Assembly: GCF_900104725.1 (NCBI RefSeq) | Contig: NZ_LT629758.1 | Location: 7,774,001-7,838,000 of the forward strand | Origin: Actinoplanes derwentensis | GTDB taxonomy: Bacteria > Actinomycetota > Actinomycetes > Mycobacteriales > Micromonosporaceae | Direction of reading: 5' to 3' | Length of the DNA stretch: 64,000 nucleotides | Part shown: one piece after another, positions 25,019 through 33,373 of the stretch | Numbering within the stretch: position 1 is the first letter of the stretch | How the letters are laid out: every line of letters starts with the position of its first letter | Translations under genes and position numbers: made by a program | The notes under the pieces: generated by a model | What the model was told of the DNA's origin: nothing | The model's database searches: none | Seen by the model: the letters and a program-made list of their open reading frames with translations, nothing else

Positions 25019-26207
25019 GAGCGCCGTCCCGGAGGCTGGCAACGATGGGTGAGCAGGTGTAGGCCTGTGTGACCTTGGCCAGCCACCTAGCATCGGTTTC
25101 GTGATCATCAGCCGCGCTTTGGTCGATGATGTGAGTTCGCTCCGCAGGGACGGGCTGACGCTGGCTGGTAGGGGTGGTGGCCATGTAAGTGATGGCATGG
25201 GCGATTGCCGCGGCATCACTTACGGCGCGGATACTTTCGGTGGTCAACTGCTCTCTTTCGGCGCGAGCAGCGGCCTTAGCGCCGATACCGGCATCGGTGT
25301 AACGGTTTAGATCCCCAATTCCGTCACGGATTTCGATCACTCGGCGGTACAACTCAAGGTCGATCTGTCCCGGAAGTGGTAGACGGCGGGGCGGTGTGAG
25401 ATTCATGTCTGCGTTGACGTCTAAGATCGCCTGCCATAACGGCTCTAGCTGTCGGTGAAGACGGTACCTACGTGGCCAGCGCCAAGTGTCGAGGGTGAAA
25501 CGCGTGATCGGGGCGACGGATACGCCGGCAGCAACCAGGACGATCCCCAATACCGTCAGATAGAGGGACGTGATGTCTTCACGCCAAGGCGGACTATTGG
25601 AATTGATCATAATTACGATATAGGCGGCCTTCTGTAACACATATGCCAGCCCGACACCCGATCCGGCGGTGAGTAGGCGAATCCCGAGCCGTAGCGGGGA
25701 TGGTTCGAGCTGGCGAGCGTAGCGCATTGACATTCGCAGGATGTCGGTCATCGCCAGCGCCAGATACGCGAGATACCCGAGCATGTAATAGCGGATAGCC
25801 GGGTTGGTCGCATATCTCTCGGCGAAGTCACGAGGTGCTTCGACGTCGAAGTTCCCAGTGCTGAAGGCGATACCCATGAGGATGAGCGCAAAGCCGAGGA
25901 TCACCCATCTGCAGGCGACCCGCCGAAAAGCCCGGTCCGGGCTGTTGAGATGCAGAAACACCGATTGGATGCTTGCTGCCGCGACAAGGGCAAGGATGTG
26001 CATCAGGTAGCGAGCCACGTTCGGTACCAGCAACACGCGGTCGATAGCGGTGTAAATGGGTTCCCAGTTGATCAGAACGGCTGCGCTGAGTGCTGCGAGC
26101 ATGACGCAGATGTGCCGGAGTGACGGGTTGCGGGGGTCGCGGCGTAGCTGCATCAGTTTCTGAGCGAGGCAAATGAATGCGACTAGAAATGCGCTGACGG
26201 CGGCCAT
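25005..26207 (-). CDS. MAB_1171c-like integral membrane protein (400 aa)
   Basis: The N-terminal ~240 residues contain about seven hydrophobic segments; the rest is a cytoplasmic helical tail (RRVIEIRDGIGDLNRYTDAG). Membrane topology and context (directly after XRE and ImmA/IrrE genes) match the actinobacterial MAB_1171c-like putative transporter family, whose function is unproven. The ATG at 26207 shares a base with the ImmA stop (TGATG). Confidence 0.75.
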   Translation of the reverse strand: MAAVSAFLVAFICLAQKLMQLRRDPRNPSLRHICVMLAALSAAVLINWEPIYTAIDRVLLVPNVARYLMHILALVAAASIQSVFLHLNSPDRAFRRVACRWVILGFALILMGIAFSTGNFDVEAPRDFAERYATNPAIRYYMLGYLAYLALAMTDILRMSMRYARQLEPSPLRLGIRLLTAGSGVGLAYVLQKAAYIVIMINSNSPPWREDITSLYLTVLGIVLVAAGVSVAPITRFTLDTWRWPRRYRLHRQLEPLWQAILDVNADMNLTPPRRLPLPGQIDLELYRRVIEIRDGIGDLNRYTDAGIGAKAAARAEREQLTTESIRAVSDAAAIAHAITYMATTPTSQRQPVPAERTHIIDQSAADDHETDARWLAKVTQAYTCSPIVASLRDGARARS

Positions 26208-26815
26208 CACAACCACCCCCGGTCGCCGCCGAACGTTGCCGAACATCGGTCGAGGACCGCATCGGGGGCGTCTGCGCGTCCGAGGGGGCGGGGGACGTTG
26301 TATCGGCTGCGGGCGGTGTCCACGATGACAGAAGCGAGCACCTCAGCCTCGTGCTCGGCGGGGGTGGGGTAGCGGCGTGTACGGCCCAGCACCCGTTGAA
26401 CCATGGCAGGATCCAGGCTCAGTAATGGCAAAGTGTCGGCATCGATTTCGAGGTTTCCTCTGTGATTGCAGAGGATGTGCGACAACTCGTGCGTCAGGAT
26501 GTGATCCTGTACATAACCTGGCGCATTGCTGTCAACGACAACCAGGTCGCGGTTTGCTGTCGCAAGCCAAAGCCCGCACGGAGCCGCAGCCAGGGACGTG
26601 TCGAGTTCGATGACCTGGATGCGCCGTCCGCGCCGCTCGGCGATGTTCTCTGCAAACCGGCGTGCATCGTACGGTGCTGGAATCGTAATGTCCAACTTCT
26701 GTAGCATCGTCCTATACCGCGCGAATGCTCCCCGAGCCATCGGTTCTGGTATCCCCCCCTGATCCATCTCGCACCTGCAGAATTCGACGGTCCGCACCCG
26801 CGGTTTAGTTGGCAT
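26207..26815 (-). CDS. ImmA/IrrE-family metallo-endopeptidase (202 aa)
   Basis: The zinc protease motif HELSH (H109, E110, H113) stands in DHILTHELSHILCNHRG, preceded by a GLWLATANRDLVVVDSNAP strand pair, as in ImmA/IrrE proteins, which cleave cognate XRE repressors. The ATG at 26815 overlaps the end of the XRE gene by 11 bases; later ATGs at residues 17 and 26 are alternatives. The adjacent XRE protein is the obvious candidate substrate. The trigger may come from the coupled membrane protein, an inference. Confidence 0.85.
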   Translation of the reverse strand: MPTKPRVRTVEFCRCEMDQGGIPEPMARGAFARYRTMLQKLDITIPAPYDARRFAENIAERRGRRIQVIELDTSLAAAPCGLWLATANRDLVVVDSNAPGYVQDHILTHELSHILCNHRGNLEIDADTLPLLSLDPAMVQRVLGRTRRYPTPAEHEAEVLASVIVDTARSRYNVPRPLGRADAPDAVLDRCSATFGGDRGWL

Positions 26816-27284
26816 CTCCGGCCCGCTCGTCGTTATGGCCGGAATCTCCCAGCTCGCGTGCTTGCTCCAGTACCACTGCCACGAACTGAAGCATCGCGGG
26901 GGACAGGCCACGTGCCTTGATCGCGAACTGTGCGACCGTGGGATCGCTCATTGCCTCCTTGAACTCCACGGCGGCTTTGAGCTGTGCCAGGTCGCGGGCG
27001 ACGCCGTCAACATCTCCTTCGCCGAGTAGGAACGCGGCGGGCACTCCGAAGAACTTGGCGATGGCGACGAGTTGCCGTATGCCGGGATTGTCACGCTCTC
27101 CAGTGCGCAGATAGTGGATGTAGCTGGAGGTCACGGGCACTTTGTCATCCTGGTTTCCGGCGATGGCATCAGCCACGTCACGGACCGAGTACTTGGGCTT
27201 GCCGTGCGGCCGGACGGTCTCAAACAAGTAGTTCAGTCTGGCCTGCAATGTTTTGAGGTCTGGCCGGCTGATGGCGTCGCTCAT
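26805..27284 (-). CDS. XRE-family repressor paired with ImmA/IrrE (159 aa)
   Basis: The helix-turn-helix spans about residues 33-62 (SVRDVADAIAGN, TSSYIHYLRTGERDNP), followed by a helix-turn-helix-associated segment ending VPAAFLLGEGD. The length fits short ESX/secretion-type XRE regulators. The start ATG at 27284 has GGGGGA upstream. It is first in the XRE-ImmA-membrane-PAP2 operon and is preceded by an 11-bp dyad at 27340-27392, the likely autoregulatory site. Confidence 0.85.
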   Translation of the reverse strand: MSDAISRPDLKTLQARLNYLFETVRPHGKPKYSVRDVADAIAGNQDDKVPVTSSYIHYLRTGERDNPGIRQLVAIAKFFGVPAAFLLGEGDVDGVARDLAQLKAAVEFKEAMSDPTVAQFAIKARGLSPAMLQFVAVVLEQARELGDSGHNDERAGDAN

Positions 27285-27339
27285 GGATCCCCCGGTATGG
27301 CTGTTCACTGCTTGGAAGATCGAGCATCGTTCATATTGA

Positions 27340-27392
27340 GCCAGTTGACAATCCCGATGGACGGCGGAATGCTCCTTTTGCTGTCAACTGGC
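27340..27392. promoter_or_regulatory. 11-bp inverted repeat upstream of the XRE-ImmA operon
   Basis: GCCAGTTGACA (27340-27350) and TGTCAACTGGC (27382-27392) are perfect inverse copies with 31 bases between. Each arm contains TTGACA, a consensus -35 hexamer, so the dyad may combine divergent promoters with an operator. It lies 56 bases before the XRE start. Confidence 0.55.
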
Positions 27393-27649
27393 CATGAACG
27401 CGGTTGGCGGCGTCCGGCTTCTAGTGGACACACGCTCGGCGTCGATGCCCTCGGGGGAGGCTGCTCGGCGAGCCGGTGCCACCTGGCCGGGCGGGCTTGG
27501 CTGTGCTTGATCGATCCGTTCCGGGTGGCATGAGTCAATCGGTGGCGGTGGCCGAGTTGTCGCGGGGCCAGCGGTCCCTGCGGGCCGAGGTGGGGAAGTT
27601 CGGGCTGGACGGCTACGATCATGAATGGCGAATCGAACATGCGTTCTAA

Positions 27650-27668
27650 TTTTGCAGGGGATGCAAAA
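27650..27668. promoter_or_regulatory. operator-like palindrome TTTTGCA-N5-TGCAAAA
   Basis: A perfect 7-bp dyad with a five-base spacer, TTTTGCAGGGGATGCAAAA, 60 bases before the membrane-protein gene at 27728. It has the same core and spacing as the dyad at 20896-20912, suggesting that one regulator acts at both loci. Confidence 0.55.
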
Positions 27669-27727
27669 AGGATGTAGCGCGCATTCGTGCCACAGGGCCA
27701 TGATCATCGTCACTGGGGAACGATGAG

Positions 27728-28357
27728 GTGCACAGCGTGAAGTACCAGAATTCGCGGACGTCGACAGTGAGGCCGGGAGAAGGTGGCAGGGCTGGTGTGG
27801 GGGTCGGCTGGAGTGGGGTGCGGCGCAAGTCGGTCGTAGTCATCCGTGGTGGCCTGGTCGGGTTGTCTGGTGCCCTCCTGGCTCTCGTGGGATTGTGGTT
27901 GGATGGCCGATATGTCCAGGTTGCCAATTCCGGGCTGTGGGTGACTGCGATTGCCGTGCTTGCGGCGGCGGGCATGCTCGCCCTCTGCGGCTTGCAGGCA
28001 TACCGTGATCATGTGGCCGCCACGCGTGACGCGCACTGGAACGCCGAGGTGTACAGGCTCTCCGATCAGGTTCAGACCCTTGCTGTCACGATTCGCGACC
28101 TTCACATGCAGGTGGCGCATCCCGATGGCGCCTGGCGTATGGCGATGAAGGTAGAACTCGGCCCGGTTGAGAAGCATCTCAGCGCGATCGAGGAACAGGG
28201 CAGGGTCGGATGTCCAGGCTGTGGTGACGAGATCGCGAAGCTGAAAGCTTCGTTGAAAGCCCTTGAAGCGCTGGTCGTTCCTGAGACCGCGATATACCTG
28301 CGGGGCTTCATGGACGGTCAAGGGGATGGCAATGATCCAAACCCGGAGTTCAGCTAG
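27728..28357 (+). CDS. two-TM membrane protein with coiled-coil-like C-terminal region (209 aa)
   Basis: Two hydrophobic segments are at about residues 36-57 and 68-90. They are followed by helical, coiled-coil-like sequence (VYRLSDQVQTLAVTIRDLHM, KLKASLKALEAL) and a C-x2-C pair (GCPGCGDEI). The GTG at 27728 is used; a GTG at residue 4 is close behind. No family is recognised. It is the last gene before the tRNA fragment and probably within the accessory element. Confidence 0.6.
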   Translation: MHSVKYQNSRTSTVRPGEGGRAGVGVGWSGVRRKSVVVIRGGLVGLSGALLALVGLWLDGRYVQVANSGLWVTAIAVLAAAGMLALCGLQAYRDHVAATRDAHWNAEVYRLSDQVQTLAVTIRDLHMQVAHPDGAWRMAMKVELGPVEKHLSAIEEQGRVGCPGCGDEIAKLKASLKALEALVVPETAIYLRGFMDGQGDGNDPNPEFS

Positions 28358-28504
28358 CTCCCATGCGGCGCTGTTCCGGTAGTGGCGCTGGTAGTTGAGC
28401 TATGGTGGTCACCGAAGAACATGCAGGGCTACGTGAGGTAGTTTTCGCAGGTTATGGTCCTTGAAAAGCCTTTGGTGGCCCGAGGGAACCCCTACCAGGA
28501 TCAA

Positions 28505-28547
28505 CTACGGATCAGAAGGTTAGGGGTTCGAGTCCCTTCGGGCGCAC
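28505..28547 (+). other. 3' part of tRNA-Arg(ACG): probable attachment site
   Basis: From the anticodon loop (CTACGGA, anticodon ACG) through AGGGGTTCGAGTCCC (T-arm) to the acceptor end CGGGCGCAC, the sequence matches the 3' half of an actinobacterial tRNA-Arg(ACG). The 5' half (acceptor, D-arm, 5' anticodon stem) is not present upstream. tRNA 3' ends are classic targets of site-specific integrases, so this is likely the displaced copy at one end of an integrated element. The following terminator places host flank on the right. Confidence 0.75.
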
Positions 28548-28555
28548 AAACGATC

Positions 28556-28594
28556 AAGGCCGTGACCTGCGGAAACGTGGGTCACGGCCTTTTT
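28556..28594 (+). terminator. intrinsic terminator of the tRNA locus
   Basis: AAGGCCGTGACC and GGTCACGGCCTT form a perfect 12-bp stem around a 12-base loop, directly followed by a T-run. It lies nine bases after the tRNA fragment and is the clearest intrinsic terminator in the window. Confidence 0.85.
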
Positions 28595-29044
28595 GTTTCC
28601 CATTTTCAGCCCCGAAAATCCCACTCTATGGAACCGTGGTGATCGGATGGTGATCGCGTGTCGCAAACGTGTTCCGTCCATAGTGGATTCTGTTGCTGAG
28701 CAGGACATTCCCCACGCGAACCGCGGCCCGACCCGCAACCCGAACCAATTACTGTGCGTGATCGATGCGGAGTGTTAGTCATTCCGCTCAGGCTGCCACC
28801 GGGCTGTTCGTGCCGTGCCTGGCGCGAGCCGGTGGCCGGGCCGTAGGGCCGGGCCGTCTGCGGGTGCCCGGGGTAGTTGTCGCGCCGCCGCACACCGGGG
28901 TGTGTCCGGTGGCGACGGCGGTCGCCGTGGATCCGGATACGAGGGTAGTCTTCGCACTCGGGAGCCCGGCCCGAGACGGCTCGATCGTAGGGGTCCATGA
29001 GTGACACATGGCGAAGATGCGCTACGAGGCGGCCCAGTTCCCTG
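28595..29044. other. 450-base region without a supported gene
   Basis: Only short overlapping frames are seen; the longest plus-strand one (28765-29004, 79 codons) has no convincing ribosome-binding site or domain. It separates the tRNA fragment from the 3' end of the WD40 gene. Confidence 0.5.
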
Positions 29045-32000
29045 TCAGGGTCGTCCCTGCAGGCTTCGCAGACTACGGAACAGTCTTCGGATGAGCGGTT
29101 GGGGCGGAAGACCTCGCAGCGGCTTCACCGGCAGGTTTCGGACGGTTGCTCCAGGCGGTACGAGGTCGAGACGTGCGAGGAACATCTCGGCGTCACCGGC
29201 CGCTACGAGTCCTTCGTCGCACCAGGCGAGGGCCGACACGGAGATGTCGCCTGCAATATGACGAAGGCATTCGCCATGCCAATCCCATACCCGTATCGTG
29301 GCATCTTGGCCGGCGGAGGCCAGCAGGGCACGGCCTTCTGGGCCGGGCACCACCTCCAACGCCCGGATCCATTGGGTGTGGCCGGTCAGTGGGGTGCCGA
29401 CGGCCCGACCGGTCACCGGATCCCACAACCGCACCATCCCATCGCCGGCGGAGGCAAGTAGGACACGGCCGTCCGGGCCTGGTAACACTGCCAACGCCCA
29501 GATCGTGTCGGTGTGGCCGGTCAGGGGGGTGCCGACGGCCCGACCGGTTGCCGGATCCCAGATCCGCACCGTCCCATCGCTACCGGCGGAGGCAAGTAGG
29601 GCACCGCCGTCCGGGCCTGGTAACACTGCCAACGCCCAGATCGTGTCGGTGTGGCCGGTCAGGGGGGTGCCGACGGCCTGGCCGGTCGCCGGATCCCACA
29701 ACCGCACCTTGGCATCGTCACCGGCGGAGGCAAGTAGGACACCGCCGTCCGGGCCGGGCAACACTGCCAACGCCTGGATCCTGCCGGTGTGGCCGGTCAG
29801 GGGGGTGCCGACGGCCCGACCGGTCACCGGATCCCACAACCGCACCTTGGCATCGGAGCCGGCTGAGGCCAGCAGTGCTCGGCCATTCGAGCCGGGCACC
29901 ACCGCCAACGCATAGATCCATTTGGTGTGGCTGGTCAACAGGGTGTTGATGGCCTGGCCGGTCACCGGATCCCAGGTCCGCACCGTCCCATCGTTACCGG
30001 CGGAGGCCAGGAGGGTGCGGCCGTCTGGGCCTGGTAACACTGCCAACGCCTGGATCCAGTCGGTGTGGCCGGTCAGAGGGGTGCCGGCGGCCCGACCGGT
30101 TGCCGGATCCCAGATCCGCACCGTCCCATCGTTACCGGCGGAGGCCAGGAGGGTACGGCCGTCCGGGCCGGGCACCACAACCAACGCCCAGATCATGCCG
30201 GTTTTACCAGCCATCATGGGAGCGCCGACGGCCCGACCGGTTGCGGGATCCCAGATCCGCACCGTCCCATCGCTACCGGCGGAGGCAAGTAGGGCACCGC
30301 CGTCCGGGTCGGGCAACACTGCCAACGCATGGATCCAGCCGGTGTGGCCGGTCAGAGGGGTGCCAGCGGCCTGGCCGGTCGCCGGATCCCACAACCGCAC
30401 CTTGGCATCGGCGCCGGCGGAGGCAAGTAGGGCACCGCCGTCCGGGCCGGGCACCACCGTGAATGCGGCGATCGGGCCGGTGTGGCCGGTCAGGGGGGTG
30501 CCAGCGGTCCGGCCGGTTGCGGGATCCCAGATCCGCACCGTCCCATCGGCGCCGGCGGAGGCAAGTAGGGCACCGCCGTCCGGGCCGGGTAACACCGCCA
30601 ACGCCTGGTCCAGGCCGGTGTGGCCGGTCAGGGGGGTGCCGACGGCCCGACCGGTCACCGGATCCCAGATCCGCACCGTCCCATCGGCGCCGGCGGAGGC
30701 AAGTAGGGCACCGCCGTCCGGGCCGGGCAACACCGCCAACGAGACGATCGAGCCGGTGTGGCCGGTCAGGGGGGTGCCGACGGCCCGACCGGTCACCGGA
30801 TCCCAGATCCGCACCGTCCCATCGGCGCCGGCGGAGGCAAGTAGGGCACCGCCGTCCGGGCCGGGTAACACCGCCAACGAGACGATCGAGCCGGTGTGGC
30901 CGGTCAGGGGGGTGCCGACGGCCCGACCGGTCACCGGATCCCAGATCCGCACCGTCCCATCGCTACCGGCGGAGGCCAGGAGGGTACGGCCGTCCGGGCC
31001 GGGCAACACCGCCAACGCCCGGATCGGGCCGGTGTGGCCGCGGATGGGGAGGTGGTGTGGTTGTTGGACGAGGTGAGCCCACCGAAGGGTGAAGGTGCTA
31101 CTAGGGGTGGTCGGTTCGTGGGTGAAGTCCGACACGGCGCTGTGGCGGGCTGCCGCCAGCTGTCGGATGGCCTGCCGGTTGCCGGGGTCGTTGTGAGCGA
31201 TGAGGGACCGGGCCGTGTAGGTGGCGGCGACGGCCGTGGGTAGCGAGCTCAACGAGCCTGTGGCGGCGGCGGTCACGCTGTCGAGGTCGAGGCGGTCGAG
31301 GATGCCGAGGTGTCCGTCGAGGAGACGCAGCCCGTCCCGGCCGGCGAGGGCAGCGTGGCCGGCGAGGTGATGGGTCAGGTAGGGGTTGAGCTGTTCCGCG
31401 TCGGGGTCGGTGTGGGTGAGGAGACCTGCGAGGACCCGGCGGTGTCCCGTGGGCGGGGGTGGGTCGGGCAGGTTGAGGAAGTGTTCCTGGAAGGTGCGGT
31501 GGGCGAGGCGATAGACGGTCTGGCCGTGGTCGTGGTCGACCATGAGGTAGGCCGCCGCGTCGTGTAGGAGGCGGTCGATGCTCTCGGGCGCCGGTGTCTC
31601 GACGTCACCGAGAGCACCGGCGACACGGGTCCATATGCCGTCACGGATGGGCAGTCCCCGGCCCAGCCCGATCGCCAGGGCGTGCAGGAGTGCCGGGTGG
31701 GCGGGGTCGGCCTCCGACAGGCGAGCGACGGCCTGCGCGAACAGGGTGCGGTAGTCGCCGCCGAGCAGCCGGGCGAGGTCGTCCGCACCGGCGGGCGTGG
31801 TCAGGTGGGGGCGTGCTGCGATCTCATGGACGGCCAGCCGGGCGTACAGGAAATGGGGTGATCTCCGGACGATCGTCGCCGCGACGTCGTCGGGTATCGA
31901 GTCGGTGCTCGGTAGGTGCGTGAGCCGTCGGTCGACGTAGCGGCGTAGCGCCTCGGGGTCCCGGACGACTTCCAGCACGGTCACCTCGACGTCACCGCCG

Positions 32001-33373
32001 TCGAGGGCGTCGATCAGGTCCTGGTCGGGTGGGGTGGGTAGGTCGGGTCCCTCCCGTGTGGAGCGGCGGGTCCCGACGATGAGCCGGGTGTGTGGCATCG
32101 CCGCGAGTGTGGGCAGGACGGTCTGCGCGATCGCGATGGGCTCCTGCGCTTCGTCGAGGGCGTCGATCAGGATGGTCGCCGGTCCACGCCCGGACAGGGC
32201 CGTCTGCAACCAGTCGAGTTGTTCCTGCAGGGTCTCCGCCGATTCGGGTCGTCCGAGGTCGAGGTCGTCGGCGATGCGTCGGATGGTCTGACCGGCGGTC
32301 AATCCGGTCAGGAGCAGTGCGGTGTCGAAGACCCGGGGCGGCGGCAGGTGGTCGTCGGGCGGTGGTGGGATGAGGTGCTGTCGGATCAGGGCGGCGACCA
32401 GTTCGGGATTCGTCTGGGCGACGAGTCGTCCGAGTAGGGCGGACTTCCCGCTGCCGGGGGCGCCGGTGACGACGTACATGCCGCGGTCGGCGGTGTGCAG
32501 CCACCCGGCGAGGTCGCGTTGTTCCTGTTCACGGCCTTCGAAGTACCAGGGCAGCTCGCCGGTCTCGCCGCCCTGCGCCTTGGGTACGAAGTGGCGGAGT
32601 TCGTCGGAGGGTAGCTCGGCGAGGAGTCGTCTGAGTTCGTCGTCGACCTCGACGGTGACCGGCGGCGCGATGGTCATCGCGGGTGCCCGGGTCAGGACGT
32701 TTCGGCGGGGGATCGACAGGAAGCGCACGATACCGTCGGATTGGAGGGCTTCTTCGAGTTCGGCGCCCAGTGCGTGTACGGCGATCGTGGGGTCGGCGCG
32801 GAAGGTGTTGTCCAGGACGCTGCGTAGCCTCCTGGTGAGTTCGCCGAGCCTGGTGCTGCCCCGGCCGGAGACTCCGACGAGCAGGACCCGGGTCGGCACC
32901 GGTCGCATGCGGCTCAGCTCGGCGTTGAGCAGGTTGACGAAGTGCGCCGCCTGGCAGGCCTCGATGAGCACGATCGTCCACCGGTCGTCGTCGTGGTCCT
33001 GTCGCTCGGCTATCGGGTGTGCGAGTTCGGCGGGTTTGAGGCCGTAGACGCCGACGTGTTCGGGGCTGCCGTGGTGGGCGAGGGCCGCGTCGGTGCCGTC
33101 AGACCAGCCGTGGCCGGCCCAGTAGAGCACCGTCGCCGGTTCGGTGTCCTGCCTGGCCCAGCCACGCAGCCGCTCTGCGACGGCGTCGCTGTCGCGTTCG
33201 TCGGCGGGGACGTCCCAGGGCACGGGCCGGCCGCCGAAGTCGGCCAGCAGCCGGCACAACTCGGTGATCTCGGCGTCGACGTCGAGGGCCCGCCATGCCG
33301 GATCCCGGTATTCGGGGATGCCGATCGGATAGATCGTCACCATCGTGTCGGAGGTGGTCTCGGTGTCGCTCAC
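29045..33373 (-). CDS. caspase-like / STAND NTPase / WD40 protein (1442 aa)
   Basis: Residues 1-230 are a caspase-like (C14) domain with the His-Cys dyad seen as VLYWAGHGW (H88) and WTIVLIEACQAA (C140). A STAND/NACHT-like NTPase follows, with Walker A GAPGSGKS at 304-311 and Walker B ILIDALDEA at 401-409, then helical winged-helix/TPR-like sequence to about 770. From 779 onward lie about 13 WD40 repeats, almost all 46 residues and nearly identical, enough for two seven-blade propellers with a degenerate last blade. Architecture predicts a sensor-switch-protease: the propeller binds a trigger, the NTPase oligomerises, the caspase domain cleaves. The GTG start overlaps the hydrolase stop (GTGA). 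Trigger and substrate are unknown. Confidence 0.92.
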   Translation of the reverse strand: MSDTETTSDTMVTIYPIGIPEYRDPAWRALDVDAEITELCRLLADFGGRPVPWDVPADERDSDAVAERLRGWARQDTEPATVLYWAGHGWSDGTDAALAHHGSPEHVGVYGLKPAELAHPIAERQDHDDDRWTIVLIEACQAAHFVNLLNAELSRMRPVPTRVLLVGVSGRGSTRLGELTRRLRSVLDNTFRADPTIAVHALGAELEEALQSDGIVRFLSIPRRNVLTRAPAMTIAPPVTVEVDDELRRLLAELPSDELRHFVPKAQGGETGELPWYFEGREQEQRDLAGWLHTADRGMYVVTGAPGSGKSALLGRLVAQTNPELVAALIRQHLIPPPPDDHLPPPRVFDTALLLTGLTAGQTIRRIADDLDLGRPESAETLQEQLDWLQTALSGRGPATILIDALDEAQEPIAIAQTVLPTLAAMPHTRLIVGTRRSTREGPDLPTPPDQDLIDALDGGDVEVTVLEVVRDPEALRRYVDRRLTHLPSTDSIPDDVAATIVRRSPHFLYARLAVHEIAARPHLTTPAGADDLARLLGGDYRTLFAQAVARLSEADPAHPALLHALAIGLGRGLPIRDGIWTRVAGALGDVETPAPESIDRLLHDAAAYLMVDHDHGQTVYRLAHRTFQEHFLNLPDPPPPTGHRRVLAGLLTHTDPDAEQLNPYLTHHLAGHAALAGRDGLRLLDGHLGILDRLDLDSVTAAATGSLSSLPTAVAATYTARSLIAHNDPGNRQAIRQLAAARHSAVSDFTHEPTTPSSTFTLRWAHLVQQPHHLPIRGHTGPIRALAVLPGPDGRTLLASAGSDGTVRIWDPVTGRAVGTPLTGHTGSIVSLAVLPGPDGGALLASAGADGTVRIWDPVTGRAVGTPLTGHTGSIVSLAVLPGPDGGALLASAGADGTVRIWDPVTGRAVGTPLTGHTGLDQALAVLPGPDGGALLASAGADGTVRIWDPATGRTAGTPLTGHTGPIAAFTVVPGPDGGALLASAGADAKVRLWDPATGQAAGTPLTGHTGWIHALAVLPDPDGGALLASAGSDGTVRIWDPATGRAVGAPMMAGKTGMIWALVVVPGPDGRTLLASAGNDGTVRIWDPATGRAAGTPLTGHTDWIQALAVLPGPDGRTLLASAGNDGTVRTWDPVTGQAINTLLTSHTKWIYALAVVPGSNGRALLASAGSDAKVRLWDPVTGRAVGTPLTGHTGRIQALAVLPGPDGGVLLASAGDDAKVRLWDPATGQAVGTPLTGHTDTIWALAVLPGPDGGALLASAGSDGTVRIWDPATGRAVGTPLTGHTDTIWALAVLPGPDGRVLLASAGDGMVRLWDPVTGRAVGTPLTGHTQWIRALEVVPGPEGRALLASAGQDATIRVWDWHGECLRHIAGDISVSALAWCDEGLVAAGDAEMFLARLDLVPPGATVRNLPVKPLRGLPPQPLIRRLFRSLRSLQGRP
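29245..31039 (-). repeat. 138-bp tandem DNA repeats encoding WD40 blades
   Basis: About 13 units of 138 bp (one of 135 bp) are nearly identical at DNA level over long stretches, with variation concentrated at a few codons per unit (after GHT and around the S/A/N-D pair before VRxWD). This points to recent expansion or gene conversion. Confidence 0.85.

Larger units (their letters stand above)
27285..27727. other. 443-base divergent intergenic region
   Basis: Besides the two dyads listed separately, a short plus-strand frame at 27530-27649 (39 codons, ATG start, MSQSVAVAELSRGQR) ends immediately before the second dyad. It has no good ribosome-binding site and is probably a remnant. Confidence 0.4.

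Noticed and set aside
28765..29004. 79-codon plus-strand frame after the tRNA terminator
   Set aside because: No ribosome-binding site or domain; composition is like the other non-coding frames.
29245..31039. Regularly spaced repeats considered as a CRISPR-like array
   Set aside because: Units of 138 bp are contiguous, in frame and encode WD40 blades; there are no spacers and no cas genes.
29922..31076. Plus-strand open frame of 384 codons with periodic sequence
   Set aside because: It is the antisense reading of the WD40 repeats; its periodicity is that of the 138-bp units.
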